A DNA stretch of 64,000 bases from Cricetomys ansorgei (lineage: Eukaryota; Chordata; Mammalia; Rodentia; Nesomyidae). The position numbers and the translations under genes are program-made. The notes under the pieces were generated by a model that was not told the DNA's origin, did not search any database, and was given only the letters and a program-made list of their open reading frames with translations. The stretch spans positions 7,775,501 to 7,839,500 of the forward strand of contig JAMJFZ010001816.1 of the NCBI GenBank assembly GCA_026225945.1, written 5' to 3'. Of this stretch, positions 1 through 10,322 are shown piece by piece. How positions within the stretch are numbered: the first letter of the stretch is position 1; every line of letters begins with the position of its first letter.

Positions 1-371
1 CTGAGCGGATGCAGTACTGTGTGTGTGTGTGTTGTGGTTGCACGGGTTGAGGCCTTCGTCCCTTTTTGCCCGTTTTCCTCGTCGTGAATAACCACGAACG
101 CGGTCTTATTTTCCAGGGATGGAAAGGCCGCCGACTCCCAGACTTTGTCCTTTAAGGACTGCGTTTTACCAGCATGAATGAACATGCAAGATGGAAGAGC
201 CCCGCGCTGTGCAGCCTGCCTGCCTCCCCTCAAGACCCTCCCAGGTCCCGCGTCTGCTGCCCGGTGCACCGGGAGGGCAGACACAGGCTGCTCAGGCCTG
301 AGCCACTGAGACTTCCAGACAAGTGTCCTTACCCAAAAGTGCATGACTTTTTAGCAAAGGTCTAATGACCT
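1..371. other. Unique intergenic sequence with CpG-bearing start
   Basis: The first 170 bases contain several CpGs (around 42-60, 78-99 and 129-133) after a short TG run at 19-32. The rest is moderately GC-rich with no recognised gene or repeat. It could be the edge of a CpG island lying outside the window. In mammals RBM26 lies upstream of NDFIP2 in the opposite direction, but I cannot show that this stretch belongs to it. Confidence 0.35.
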
Positions 372-536
372 ATGGATCCCCCACCCCCACCCCCCAAAAA
401 AGATGAGTTAACCTTGCTGATTTCCAACCTAGCTAAAGACAGTTTGGATACGTTTTCAGTTGTGTCCATTCAGAAAAGATTCAGCACTTTCTCCGAGAAA
501 TTACAATGTACGGAAGCAGAGCTTTCTAATCAGTAG
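372..536 (+). CDS. Possible small ORF, 54 codons, proline-rich start, unknown
   Basis: ATG at 372 opens a 54-codon frame that ends with TAG at 534-536. An in-frame TGA at 366-368 lies just before it. The peptide starts MDPPPPPPKKDELTLLISNL and continues as a mixed, helix-compatible sequence (KDSLDTFSVV, QKRFSTFSEKLQCTEAELSN) with a balanced composition that looks more protein-like than most chance frames here. The ATG has no purine at -3 but has G at +4. I recognise no family. It may be chance, a small ORF in a non-coding transcript, or a fragment of an exon or retrocopy. There is no neighbouring gene to support it. Confidence 0.15.
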   Translation: MDPPPPPPKKDELTLLISNLAKDSLDTFSVVSIQKRFSTFSEKLQCTEAELSNQ

Positions 537-753
537 CACCCTGTTAAACGCGGGTGGTCCGACAAGTTTGATCCTATTGTGTAACAATGTCAGGAGACTT
601 AGCAAAGTCCACCGGCTACAAGTGCAATGCATGCCGTTCACAATCTAAAGACACGGACCGGGAGAGAAATACTGGATGAGACAGAAGTTAGAATTTGCTG
701 GAGTGGAGTTGTCCTTTAAGCATTAACTGACAAAATTATAAAATACAAAGCTG

Positions 754-905
754 AACCGGGAAGCAGTGGCGCACACACCTTTAATCCCAGGAGGCAGAGG
801 TAGATGGATCTCTGAGTTCGAGGCTAGCCTGCTCTACGGAGCCAGAGTTACACAGAGAAACCTTGTCTCAAAAAACACAGAAACAAACAAAAAAGCTTTA
901 AAAAA
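754..905 (+). mobile_element. B1: B1 SINE
   Basis: Recognisable B1 body: a TTTAATCCCAG box, GGATCTCTGAGTTCGAGG, GTTACACAGAGAAACCTTGTCTC and an A-rich tail. Part of the 5' half (around CAGCACT) is deleted. Confidence 0.9.
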
Positions 906-2362
906 TAAAATACCTCGACTCAGACATTAAAATCAAGCTAATGAGTAAGCAGGGTATTGATTAAAGTGATTTATCTAAGTGAAATAAGCCAGATGTGGAA
1001 AGACAAATATTTATTATTTCATTCATAGAGGTTGCTAGAGTACCAGGGGAGAGGATGTAGAATGGTGCTTGCCGGAAATGAAAGGTGGAATTGGAGGCAA
1101 AGAGAAAGGGAACTCCGTTTGGAGTAACGCTAGAGCCCTGGGGTGGATGGACGGTGTTGATGGCTGGACAGTCTGACTGTATCTAATGCCACAATGTTGT
1201 ACGCATGCAATTACTAGAATGGTAGACTTTAGGTTACATATAAAATTCATTTGTAAATATTGTATTGCTGTAAATCATGGGTTTCTGTTTAAAGGCATCA
1301 TACCCAATATTGGTTTTTGATTAATCAATGTTGAACTCGTGTTTACTGGCACTGTAACACATGTTTGAATAAAGCCCATGTAATTCAGGTCTTTTTCTCT
1401 GTAAAATACATCACAGCCTCTATATGTAGAGACCATAGAGAATACCTCATTGTTGCATATGGAGAACAGGGACATTTTAAGCAATGAAATCATAGCAAAA
1501 AAGGCCCTCAATGAGGAAAACAAAACATGGCACTAAATCAACCACAGAATGTGTACTTGCTTCCACTGTGAGAACTGAAAAAAAGAACTCAGGATATCCC
1601 CTTGTCCAACCCCAGCTGAGAACATGCACATCTTTGGAGTTGAATTTTTAACCACTCAGCCTACGGCCATAAATGTCCATTACAAAACCACCAAGAGTAT
1701 CAGTTTGGAGGTTACAAATAAATTCTAAAGAGTAAGCAAACTGGTGAATATAGAATCTATTAGTAATAAGGATAGCTGTGTTTCTGGGTGACAAAATGAA
1801 GCCCTATACTTGGAGGAAATTTTTCTTCACCACTGAGAGCGCTAGCCATTTCCACCTCCTTCTGTTGTACAGTGCTTGTAACTCTGCTACAGTAACACTG
1901 AACACATAGTAACTGAATGTGGTCAGTCACTACTGTTCCCACACTTTTCTTCCTTAGCCACTGTTTCGTTTTCCTTACACCTGTCTTCAAAGATAGAAAG
2001 TTGGCTAATGCAGCCATCAGTACTACTCGGGGAATTCTAACAACCACCAGCATGGAAATTTTTAGAATTCAGCATTTTGTTACTTCACGTTTTCCAACAC
2101 ATATTGGTCTTCCAGGACTTTGTCACTATTAATGCTCTTCCTTATGCACGGAATAATATTCCCCGTTGCTAACATTCCATTTGCCCACTGACAGCCTAGA
2201 CAATGCTTTTTAAAGCCTTTTGGTTTCTAGATGCAGAAGCTATTTTTTTTTACTTAGTTTTCTAATATTTCTCATCTCCAAATATGCTGAGCTTCAAACT
2301 AATTCCCTTTTATGCTTCTTGACTTAGCATAATATCTTAAAAAAAAATAAAATTTGTTAAAG
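906..2362. other. AT-rich intergenic DNA, nothing recognised
   Basis: About 1.45 kb without a gene, RNA or clear repeat. Reading frames here are short, overlap on opposite strands and have low-complexity composition. Confidence 0.5.
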
Positions 2363-2535
2363 GACTGGGTGGTGGTGGCACATGCCTTTAACCCCAGCAC
2401 TCAGAAGGCAGAGGCAGACAGATCTCTGTGAGTTCAAGGCCAGCCTGGTCTACAGATTGAGTTCCAGGACAGCCAGAAATACAACAGAGAAACCCTGTCC
2501 TGAAAAACAAACAAACAAAAAAATAAAACGAACAA
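2363..2535 (+). mobile_element. B1: B1 SINE
   Basis: Near-complete B1 from GGTGGTGGTGGCACATGCC through TTCAAGGCCAGCCTGGTCTAC to ACAACAGAGAAACCCTGTCC, with a CAAA-rich tail. It carries the local ACAACAGAGAAA variant. Confidence 0.93.
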
Positions 2536-2801
2536 ATGTTAAAGGATATTTAGTCCACTTTAAATAGGAAAGAAGCTGAAGTAAGAGAAACTGTTTCAAT
2601 GATAAGGATGCATTTTCTGCAGGCTTGTATCTCTTTATGCTCTTCAGTCATGAGTTGCCTTGTCTTTTCATTGCCCTGCTTCCAGGAGTGTTCTCCCTAA
2701 GGTGCTTCACTTCTTATCTCCGTCCAGTTCTCTCCCATAGTCGAGTATAGTCTTATCACTCTCAACAGCACTTTTAGAGTCTTGCTTAAAAATTCAGTCT
2801 G
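2536..2801. other. Spacer, nothing recognised
   Basis: Short unique spacer between two B1 copies. Confidence 0.5.
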
Positions 2802-2990
2802 CTGCTGGGCAGTGGTGGCACATGCCTTTAATCTCAGCACTCTGGAGGCAGAAGCAGGTGGATCTCTCTGAGTTTGAGGCCAGCCTCATCTACAGAGTGA
2901 ATTCCAGGACAGCCAGAGTTACAAAAGAGAAACTCTGTCTCAAAAATCCAAAAGAAAAAGAAGAAAAAAGAAAAAGAAAAGAAAGTAGCA
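2802..2990 (+). mobile_element. B1: B1 SINE with GA-rich tail
   Basis: B1 body starting GCTGGGCAGTGGTGGCACATG and ending AAACTCTGTCTC. The tail has changed from poly-A into AAAGAAAAAG-type repeats. Confidence 0.93.
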
Positions 2991-3424
2991 AGAGAAATTA
3001 GCCATGTGAAACAAAGTACAGACCAGAACATTTCATGCTTATATGATAGCTTATAAGATGTTCCTGATATAGATAAGAGCCAAGATCTTTTAAAAAGGCT
3101 TAGAAGTGGGAAAATATGAAGTTGGGTGGAGGAGGAGAATGGCTATGGGTCAGTTTAAGGATTAAAAGAAAAAGTTAACTTGAGATTTCTTTTGACTAGG
3201 ATTATGATGAGAAGCTATTGAAGGGTTTTTAGTACTGAAGGGCAAATTAAAGTCATGAGAATACTTCTACCTACTTCTCAGAGCTTAAATTTGAGACTTT
3301 CAAAATAAAACCCAGAAAACAAACTGTTCTTTATCATAATACCAGAGTTCTTATTTACCTAGAAATAATATCAAGGTCATGTTAATAAAGGGAATATATT
3401 TTTCTTTTTCTTCTCACTTTATGA
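2991..3424. other. AT-rich intergenic DNA, nothing recognised
   Basis: No frame, RNA or repeat supported. Confidence 0.5.
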
Positions 3425-3640
3425 TTTTTTGAGATTTTATTTATTTAATTGAATATATTTAATTTATTTAATTGAAACATTTCTCCCATCCCTTTCATCC
3501 ATCCACACCCCTCTCATATTCCCTTCCTTGCTCTCCTTCAAATTAATGGCCTCTTTTTTCACAAATTGTCATTGCATGCATATATGTATACGTATATGTA
3601 TACATGTGGGAATATATGTTCTAAACCAGACTTCTGCCAG
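3425..3640 (-). mobile_element. L1 3'-end fragment, antisense
   Basis: Reads as the antisense of a rodent L1 3' UTR: an AT-rich start (ATTTATTTAATTG), a pyrimidine-rich CCCTCTCATATTCCCTTCC stretch, CTTCAAATTAATGGCCTC, then the TGCATGCATATATGTATAC block typical of Lx-type 3' ends. Only the 3' portion is present. Confidence 0.65.
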
Positions 3641-4000
3641 CCAAGAGAAAGCATGTTTCCGGTGGCAAGCGTATGTTTTGCAAACGAAAGTCCTTCACCA
3701 CTTTGCTGTTGATGTAAACTAGAATCAGAAGTAGACTGTCAATTCCCCGTCACAGGACCATAGCCCTTCCAGTAGAAGAGAATGCCGGCCAGGTAATCCG
3801 CCCCTCAGTGGGCACTCTCTTCCTGCACGTAGCAGATTTGGATATGCTTCTCTAATTCAGGGGTGTCGCGCAGCTGCAATTCTCTATGGTAGGCAACAAT
3901 AACATAAATAGGGTTTGGATGCATGTACTGCACAATCATTACACGGGGTTTAGTGTACAAACTTCCACCAATGATGCTGGATAAGTACAAATCTCAGTAA
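3641..4000 (-). pseudogene. Coding-like remnant, parent gene unknown
   Basis: On the minus strand a frame runs from about 3993 to a TGA at 3805-3807 and continues past it in frame to a second stop near 3740. The first part has mixed residues unlike low-complexity shadows (for example KPRVMIVQYMHPNPIYVIVA and HRELQLRDTPELEKHIQICY). The part beyond the first stop reads GADYLAGILFYWKGYGPVTG. A protein-like frame broken by one stop suggests a decayed processed copy or exon. There is no upstream ATG, and another in-frame TGA lies at 3994-3996. I do not recognise the parent. It lies directly between an L1 3' end and a B1. Confidence 0.25.
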
Positions 4001-4037
4001 CTACGGGAGAAAATGCAGCGCTATTAAAAAGCATGGA

Positions 4038-4203
4038 TCACAGGGCGGTGGCGGCACACGTCTTTAAACCCAGCACTCGGGAGGCAGAGGCAGGCAGATC
4101 TCTGCGAGTCCAAGGCCAGTCTGGTCTACAGAGTGAGTTCCAGGACAGCCAGAGTTACAACAGAGAAATTCTGTCTCGAAAAACTAAAAATAAAAAAAAA
4201 ATA
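4038..4203 (+). mobile_element. B1: B1 SINE
   Basis: Full B1 from GGGCGGTGGCGGCACACG to AGAGTTACAACAGAGAAATTCTGTCTC with an A-rich tail. Retained CpGs suggest a fairly young copy. Confidence 0.95.
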
Positions 4204-4349
4204 GTCAGTGAAGTGAAGTGGCAAATGTCTGCCAAAATCATCCGAAGGAACGTAATAGAAAGACGAGAGAATCAGTGAATCAAAATTGGCCATGAATCCA
4301 TTATTGTTTAAACTGGGTGATGAAGAAAAATCACGTTTCACTCAGATTT

Positions 4350-4461
4350 TAAATATATTTTATAATATATTTAATATATATTTTTAATATAATATATATT
4401 AAATTAAATATATATAAAATATATATATTTAATATAATATATCTTTCATAATAAGTTTATT

Positions 4462-4499
<38 letters not shown>
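4350..4499. repeat. AT-rich tract and (ATT)n microsatellite
   Basis: 4350-4445 is almost pure A/T (TATATAAAATATATAT type). 4463-4499 is an uninterrupted ATT trinucleotide run. Confidence 0.95.
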
Positions 4500-4544
4500 G
4501 AAGAGAGACCCAGAAAATGAAAAGATTTCCGAGACGCCTAGAGT

Positions 4545-4660
4545 ATAAGGTTCGTGAGAGCAGAGACTTGGCCTTCTTGATCGCTATTGTGTTTCCAGTG
4601 CTGAGAGATGCCCATAACACATAGTAGGTTCTCACTATGTATTAAGTGAATGAATGCTAG
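4545..4660 (+). mobile_element. L2/MIR 3'-end-like ancient repeat
   Basis: GACTTGGCCTTCTTGATCGCTATTGTGTTTCCAGTGC followed by CATAACACATAGTAGGTTCTCA and AATGAATG matches the familiar L2/MIR terminus (CACATAGTAGGTGCTCAATAAAT). Confidence 0.7.
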
Positions 4661-4770
4661 AGACTCAGACTTACAAATCTGATGGTTCAGAGTGAGAATC
4701 AAAAATCCTGGGGTTCACTCATCTGTCACGTCCCACCTGACATTTCATTATCTAATTTTTAAATCACCAT

Positions 4771-4942
4771 TGTGTGTGATTCGTGTGTGTGTGTTGGCAT
4801 GTGCACCATGACATACATGTTGAGGGCAAAGGTTAACTTCCAGGAATTGGTTCTCTCCTTCCACTGCAGGATCTTGAAATCAAACTCAGATGGCCAGGTT
4901 TTCTAGGTAAGTGCCTTTTCCCCCTGAGCCTTCTCGAAGACC
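4771..4942 (-). mobile_element. Old B3/B2-type SINE, antisense
   Basis: Antisense tRNA-derived SINE: TG-rich 3' end, GGCATGTGCACCATGACATAC, GGAATTGGTTCTC, ending with a degraded GAGCCTTCTCGAAGACC head. Confidence 0.55.
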
Positions 4943-4989
4943 TCCCTTTATATGTTTTTTCTTAATTTATTTTTATTATTAGTTTTAAA

Positions 4990-5181
4990 GTTGCGTGTGC
5001 TCTGTATTGTATGTGTTGTAGGTATGTGCCTGTGGGTGCAGGTGCCCTCAGAGACATCAGATCTCCCTGGAACCAAAGTTCCAGGCAGCTGTGAGCCACC
5101 TGGCTTGGGTACTAGGAACCCAACTGGGGTCCTCTGGAACTCAGGGAGTGCTCTTAGCCACTGAGCCATCCCTCCAGCCTC
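4990..5181 (-). mobile_element. B3: B3 SINE, antisense
   Basis: Antisense B3: GGTATGTGCCTGTGGGTGCAG, CAGCTGTGAGCCACCTGG, GGTACTAGGAACCCAACTGG, then the tRNA-like head CACTGAGCCATCCCTCCAGCC. Confidence 0.85.
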
Positions 5182-5217
5182 CCCTCCCCTCAAATATGTT
5201 TTAAGCACAAGTACTTC

Positions 5218-5356
5218 TGTCCAGAGTGGTGGTTCAGCTCTGAAACTCCAGCACCTGGGAGGATTAGACAGGCCCTCCAATAGGGCCACCTTGATTACAA
5301 AAGTAGTTCCACAATGAGCCTGTTTTTCAGAAAAAGAATTTAGGAACTAACCCCTC
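5218..5356 (+). mobile_element. Degraded B1/B4-like SINE
   Basis: GAGTGGTGGTTCAGCTCTGAAACTCCAGCACCTGGGAGG resembles a SINE head. The copy runs directly into the purine tract, which looks like its expanded A-rich tail. Confidence 0.5.
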
Positions 5357-5573
5357 AAAAAAAGAAAGGAAGGAAGGAAGGAAAGAAGGAAGGAGAAGAG
5401 AAAAGAAAAGAAAAGGAAAGGAAAAAAGAGGAGAGGAGAGGAGAGGAGAGGAAGGAAAGGAAAAGGAAAGGAAAGGAAAGGAAAGGAAAGGAAAGGAAAG
5501 GAAAGGAAAGGAAAGGAAAGGAAAGGAAAGGAAAGGAAAGGAAAGGAAAGGAAAGGAAAGGAAAGGAAAGGAG
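5357..5573 (+). repeat. 217-base uninterrupted purine tract, (GGAAA)n core
   Basis: No pyrimidine occurs between 5357 and 5573. The tract passes from GGAA units through GAGGA units to about 22 perfect GGAAA pentamers (from about 5459 on). The pentamer array is mirror-symmetric. Antisense frames of repeated FPFLS residues are artefacts of this repeat. Confidence 0.98.
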
Positions 5574-6600
5574 CTCCATTCCCCCAAAGAAAGCCAAACA
5601 CAGACTTCTACTATGGGATCTCATGACCAGTAGCCATTTACAGGTCGGCGCATATGTGGTCCCTATGGACTTGTTCTAGGGACTCTGTCCATCCTTTCTC
5701 TCCTCTTTTTCAACAGATAGTTACGGTGCAGTGCCTCCATGCTGTAAGCCAAAATCAGTCAAAAAAATTCAAAGTCTTTTCCCTGGCCCTCCTTTTCCTT
5801 TCCTTCCTTTCTAGTTTTGAATGGGGGAGATAATTAAATATTCTTTTGAAGTTAGTCCACCTCTGCATGCTATTCTTGGCTTCCATTAGCCTTAGGACAG
5901 AACTGTCTGCTACAAAGGCAGTGATGTAGAACCTAAATTAAGGCTTTTGAAATTCACAGCCATTATTCTGAAGGCCAGAACCTGAGCAGAAGAAAACAGT
6001 AACAGTGAGATAACAGATCTCGTCCTAATTTAAACGCTGTCAGGAGACAGTGCCCATAAGGTTTGAAAGCTGCACTGTCTACCGTCATTGCCATCAACAC
6101 TGTACGGCCACTGAGCACTTGTAGTATGAACTGTGGCAAGCATTAACTTTAAAATACACTGTGATCTCCAACATTCTTTGGTTAACATAGCATGAATTAA
6201 CAGGAAAACAACATTTATTTGTGTACACATATGCATCCCACACCCAACAGAGTTACAGAAAAACCAGACTATTAAAGCTTACATAGCTTCCTGAATCACA
6301 GAAGTAAATAGAGTTCTGGGGCTCCTGGAAGTGGCAGCAGCACAAGTTACATAAGGACAAGAAAAGAAAAAGGAAAATTATGGAAAATAAAAGATGTCTT
6401 GCTAGGCAGGTAAGAAGTCACTCAGGCAATAAAAGTTCTCAGCAGCCTTTGGAAGAATAGGCAACTATGCATGCTTGGCATCAACTCTAGTTTCTTCTGT
6501 GACCCACGATGAGTTTCCTTTTGAAGGATCCACCTTTAAGCTCATAAGAGAAGTTCACAGATCGCCTCTATTGTTCCCAAAGTACTCCCAATTCCAAGTG
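5574..6600. other. Unique intergenic DNA, nothing recognised
   Basis: About 1 kb without a supported gene, RNA or clear repeat. Confidence 0.5.
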
Positions 6601-6660
6601 TCATTTTAAATTTTATTCTTTGATAATTTCATGTATATATACAATGACATATGATCATGT
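6601..6660 (-). mobile_element. L1 3' fragment, antisense, outer part of a split L1
   Basis: TTTGATAATTTCATGTATAT and ACAATGACATATGATCATG match the antisense L1 3' UTR motif (CATACAATGTATTTTGATCAT). The L1 continues beyond the inserted hAT-type element at about 7000. Confidence 0.6.
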
Positions 6661-6998
6661 TTGTCTTAGTCACTGTTCTATTCCTGTGAAAAATAGAGAA
6701 AGCATTTAGTTGACGGCTTGCTCATAGTTTCAGAGGGTTAGTCTGTGAACATCATGGCAGGGTGTGAGGGTGGAAAGCAAGCCAGTATGATGCTAGGAGT
6801 TCACATCTGATCAGCAATCTGCAGGCAGAAAGAGACGAGTCCTGGCATGGGCATTTGAAACCCCAAAGCACACCCCCAGTGACACCCCTCCTTCAACAAA
6901 GCCACTCCTACTAATCCTTCCCAAGCAGTTCCACTAACTAGGACCAAGCATTCAAACCTATGAGCCTATGGGGGCTATTCTCATTCAAACCACCACCA
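6661..6998 (+). mobile_element. Rodent hAT-Charlie-type element (RChar-like)
   Basis: Characteristic order: TTAGTCACTGTTCTATTCCTGTGA, ACATCATGGCAGGG, GGGCATTTGAAACCCCAAAGC, CACCCCCAGTGACACCCCTCC, then GAGCCTATGGGGGCTATTCTC and CATTCAAACCACCAC. It interrupts an antisense L1. The family name is from memory. Confidence 0.8.
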
Positions 6999-7073
6999 AT
7001 GTCCACCCTCAGTTGCCTCATCCAGCCCGCCTCTGGATTCCACCCAATGTACCCCCTCCAAACTTCATGGCTT

Positions 7074-7108
<35 letters not shown>

Positions 7109-7595
7109 ACCCACATCCAGTTAGTGATGACTATATGTTCATGATGCGGGGCTGACCACCGAAGCATGGAAAACCTTCCGCTGGCTACCCCCACATGCAC
7201 AGACAATGATTCTTTCTCCTCTTCCTGCTATCAACTGTTAAAAGCTCCTCGATTTAAGATAGGGCTTCATGAGTTCCTCCTCCATCCATACTAGAATTTT
7301 AGTTGCCTTGATCTTGTGCAGGTCTTATTCAGGTAACCACAGCTGCCGTGAGTTCACTAGTGCAGTAGCTTTGTCGTTTCCAGAAGACAGCCTTCCACAG
7401 CACTCCTGTCCATCCCTGGCTCTTCTTACATTCGTTCTGCCTACTCTTCTACGAAGTTCCATGAGCCTCAGATTGGCCAGGGTGGGGGATGTGTTGGAAG
7501 TTAATAGAGATATTCCATAAAGCTCAAGCAGCCAAGTCACTTATTCTAACACATTGGCCAGTCGACTGCTGCCCACTGCAAAAACCAACCAACAA
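6999..7595 (-). mobile_element. L1 3'-end segment, antisense, inner part
   Basis: Clear antisense rodent L1 3'-end order: CATGGCTTGTTC, a T-run (7079-7104), AATAACCCACATCCAGTTAGTG, ATGTTCATGATGCGGGGCTGA, TAAAAGCTCCTCGATTTAAG, GATCTTGTGCAGGTCTTATTC, TGCCGTGAGTTCACTAGTGCA, CAGCACTCCTGTCCATCC and GCCAGTCGACTGCTGCCCACT. No coding capacity remains. Confidence 0.85.
7079..7104. repeat. Poly-T run inside the L1
   Basis: About 26 T in a row, interior to the antisense L1 3' UTR. Confidence 0.95.
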
Positions 7596-9015
7596 AAAAA
7601 CAAACAAAACCCATCTCTAATCAAGGGTGAGAGCAACTCAGGTCTAGGCATGTAAACATAAATTTTCATAAGGTAATTTGAAAATATGACTGCTTATCAA
7701 GATAACAGTAGTAGATTCTACGTTAGGACCTATGTATGAGTTTCCAAGCATTGGACTTTTGACCAGGTTTACATTACCATTCATGAATTCCCTACTGTGG
7801 GGCAGACCCCAAATCCACTTAGAAAGCGGTTTGCTACCCCTATAAGAGCCATGACACTATTCTACAAGGGAAGCATCTTGCCAGACAAACTGGTATTATA
7901 ACCTACAGAGTTCAATGCTGGATGAGATCACTGATATCTTTTATCCCCCAAGACCCTGACTAGTAGTTTCTAGCAGTATGAAAACTAGACAGCAGGGAGT
8001 TCAAAATGGTTTTAAATTAATGTTTCCATGTCCTTCAGTTCAAGTGTGTAGAGTGTACAGCAATAGAACCTAACCGTGTAGTTATAGTTGGTAACCAAGA
8101 GCAATGACATTAGCCTGCATTGTTTTGGAGACCTCTAAGGTCCTCCTACAGTATTTCCTGAGTTCCTTTAACTCCTTATTTTCTGTGATGACTAATCTTT
8201 ATTGCCAGTCAACTTGGCTGTATCAGAATGACCATGGAGACCCAATCTGTGAGTATGTGAGTTATAGCAAATCATGGAAAACTCTGCTATAGGTCTCAGA
8301 TGCTATCTGATGACATTCCCTAGCTTTTGGTTTGGTTGAATCTGATAGTCTAAGTCAATACATTCTAAAAGGTTTCTTCTGATAGCCATGAGGATATGGG
8401 GGCTGACACATAGGTAGACAAGAAATGGCTATTAAGGGGCTAAGGTACCCCAGATAAATTGCAATTGGGCTCTGAACCTGCATATTCCAGCCTCCCCACC
8501 ATCTTTGAGGTTCTAATCAGTTAATTATCCTTATGGAAGGTTCAAGGTAAGGTGCAACTTCTCTCCAGGAACTTTCATTCACAAAACTCAGAGTTATAGA
8601 AACCATTGTTTAACTATATGAATATTTTATATTCCTCTTTACTCCCATATATATGCATTGACATATTCAGTCAATGAACTATCGATATATGAATACAACA
8701 TATAGGCTTTTTGTTTCCTGAAATTTGAAAGTCACAATAAATTAAAAAACTAAAATCCTCTTGTACATATTGTAATACATGTAGAGAAATTTCCTATGGA
8801 AAAAAGGCACTTATGTGATATCACTTTGGGATAAATATCACTGTTCAATCATAATCCAATTTTAATATTTATATTGAAATGTTAATGCTTTCAATATCAG
8901 TTGTATACTATAATAATTTAACCTTTATAAGATTATGAAAAACTGCTTATAACTCTTATTTTATATCAGAAAAGTGAATTCATGAGATGAACCATGTGCC
9001 TGATTGTACACATGT

Positions 9016-9017
<2 letters not shown>
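7596..9017. other. AT-rich intergenic DNA
   Basis: About 1.4 kb with no supported gene. 8186-8220 (GTGATGACTAATCTTTATTG, then CAGTCAACTTGGCTG) resembles one end of a common rodent repeat (TGATGGTTAATCTTG... TCAACTTGAC), too short to classify. Confidence 0.45.

Positions 9018-9062
<45 letters not shown>
9018..9062. repeat. (CG)/(CA)n microsatellite
   Basis: CGCGCG passes into about 19 CA units. Alternating purine-pyrimidine throughout. Confidence 0.97.
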
Positions 9063-9064
<2 letters not shown>

Positions 9065-9394
9065 TTGGTTATGCTACTACAGATCCAGTAGAGGGAGCTC
9101 ACACATTTTTGTTAAGTTAGTAAAGAAAATTTCCTCTTTCCTCCTTTAAAAGCTACTGAATATGGAATGTCATTATTAGTGATACAATAAAAATACAATA
9201 GTAAGCAAAAAGTCATACTGTTGGTTAAAATAAAAATTGTTACAATGTAAAAAGACATTACTATTACTTATTTTTATTTAGAAATTGTTTTAAAATTATA
9301 TCCTTTCAATTTATTTTCCTTATATATGTATGTATACATGTATTGTTTAAAAATTACATTCTTTCAATTTATTTCCCTATATACATATACATAC

Positions 9395-9422
9395 GTGTGT
9401 GTGTGTGTGTGTGTGTGTGTGT
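9395..9422. repeat. (GT)n microsatellite abutting an LTR
   Basis: Fourteen GT units ending about 11 bases before the LTR boundary at 9433. Confidence 0.95.
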
Positions 9423-9432
9423 ATTTGCTGAG

Positions 9433-9836
9433 TGTAAATCCCAAATCAGTCAAGAAAAAGAAAAACATTGCCACAAAGTTCAATTGAATTTTAAGTAAGC
9501 TTTTAATACTAGCTAGCAATGGTGGAAGCTGGCCAGAACCATGTAGAGGACCCCCTTAGGATTCCTCCATGATGGCCCTGATCTGTAGATTGTGGAGTTT
9601 TTAAAGGCAGATCCCATGAGGCTATGTGTTTCCCATCATGCCTCATCATGGGGAGAGCACACATCTTGATGTATTCCCTACCTGGGGATCTCTGCCTACA
9701 TGTTTCCTGTCTGGGTGTTCCCTGCCTCCTACCTGGACACCTCCCGCCTCTATCCAATCAGGGGCAAACAGATATCCTGTGTCATTACGTTTGGACCTGG
9801 ACTTACACTGAGATTACTAGTTTTTAAAGAGTAGAC
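9433..9836 (-). mobile_element. Solo LTR, minus strand (same family as 53.1 and 53.7 kb)
   Basis: On the minus strand the element ends GGGATTTACA (complement of 9433-9442), exactly like the two LTRs at 53100-53632 and 53742-54236. It also shares the TATTAAAAGCTTACTTAAAATTC stretch with their ATTAAAGCTTACTTGC region, and a CTGATTGG followed by CTGCCTTTAAAAAC TATA-like segment. The 5' boundary is uncertain and the upstream half diverges. No internal retroviral sequence accompanies it. Confidence 0.6.
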
Positions 9837-10090
9837 AAAAAGAAATTTCCAGCTACAATGGAAAAATTCTAGACAATATATGATAATTGTGTGATAAATG
9901 ATATGTGACAAATAAGTCATTTTACATTGAAGTCTTACACATGAAATTAATCACTTTCATTTAAACATTTTTTACTAACTCTGCAACTTTGCCTTTTCCA
10001 AGATGTCCTATAGTGCTAGTTAAAAAATATTAGTATCTTCATATTAGTTTCTCCCACTGAGCAATATGAATTTTTTTCTTTTCATTTCCT
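9837..10090. other. AT-rich spacer, nothing recognised
   Basis: No gene or repeat supported. Confidence 0.5.
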
Positions 10091-10140
10091 TTTTCCCCTT
10101 TCTTCCTTCCTTCCTTCCTTCCTCCTTACCTTCCTTCCTT
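10091..10140. repeat. (TTCC)n pyrimidine microsatellite
   Basis: TTCC-type units upstream of an antisense B1. Probably the B1's A-rich tail that has mutated and expanded. Confidence 0.85.
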
Positions 10141-10322
10141 TCTTTTTTCCTTTTTCTTCTTTTTTTTTCTTTTTTCTTTTCCAGACATGGTTTCTCTGTA
10201 GCCCTGGCTGTCCTGGAATTTGCTCTGTAGACCAGGCCAGGCTGGCCTTGAACTCAGAGATCTGCCTGCCTCTGCCTCTGAGTGCTGGGATTAAAGGTTT
10301 GTGCCACCACTGCCTGGCTGAG
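10141..10322 (-). mobile_element. B1: B1 SINE, antisense
   Basis: T-rich tail complement, then ACATGGTTTCTCTGTAGCCC, GACCAGGCCAGGCTGGCCTTG, TGCTGGGATTAAAGG and TGCCACCACTGCCTGGC. Confidence 0.95.

Noticed and set aside
1..170. RBM26 promoter edge
   Set aside because: The neighbour relation is known in mammals, but nothing in this sequence identifies RBM26, so no gene call was made.
4948..5289. 113-codon minus frame
   Set aside because: Runs through a B3 SINE and flanking DNA. No conserved protein sequence.
5459..5571. CRISPR-like regular repeats
   Set aside because: A pentamer microsatellite without spacers, in a rodent genome.
5327..5624. Three overlapping minus frames rich in FPFLS
   Set aside because: Direct translation of the (GGAAA)n purine tract in three frames.
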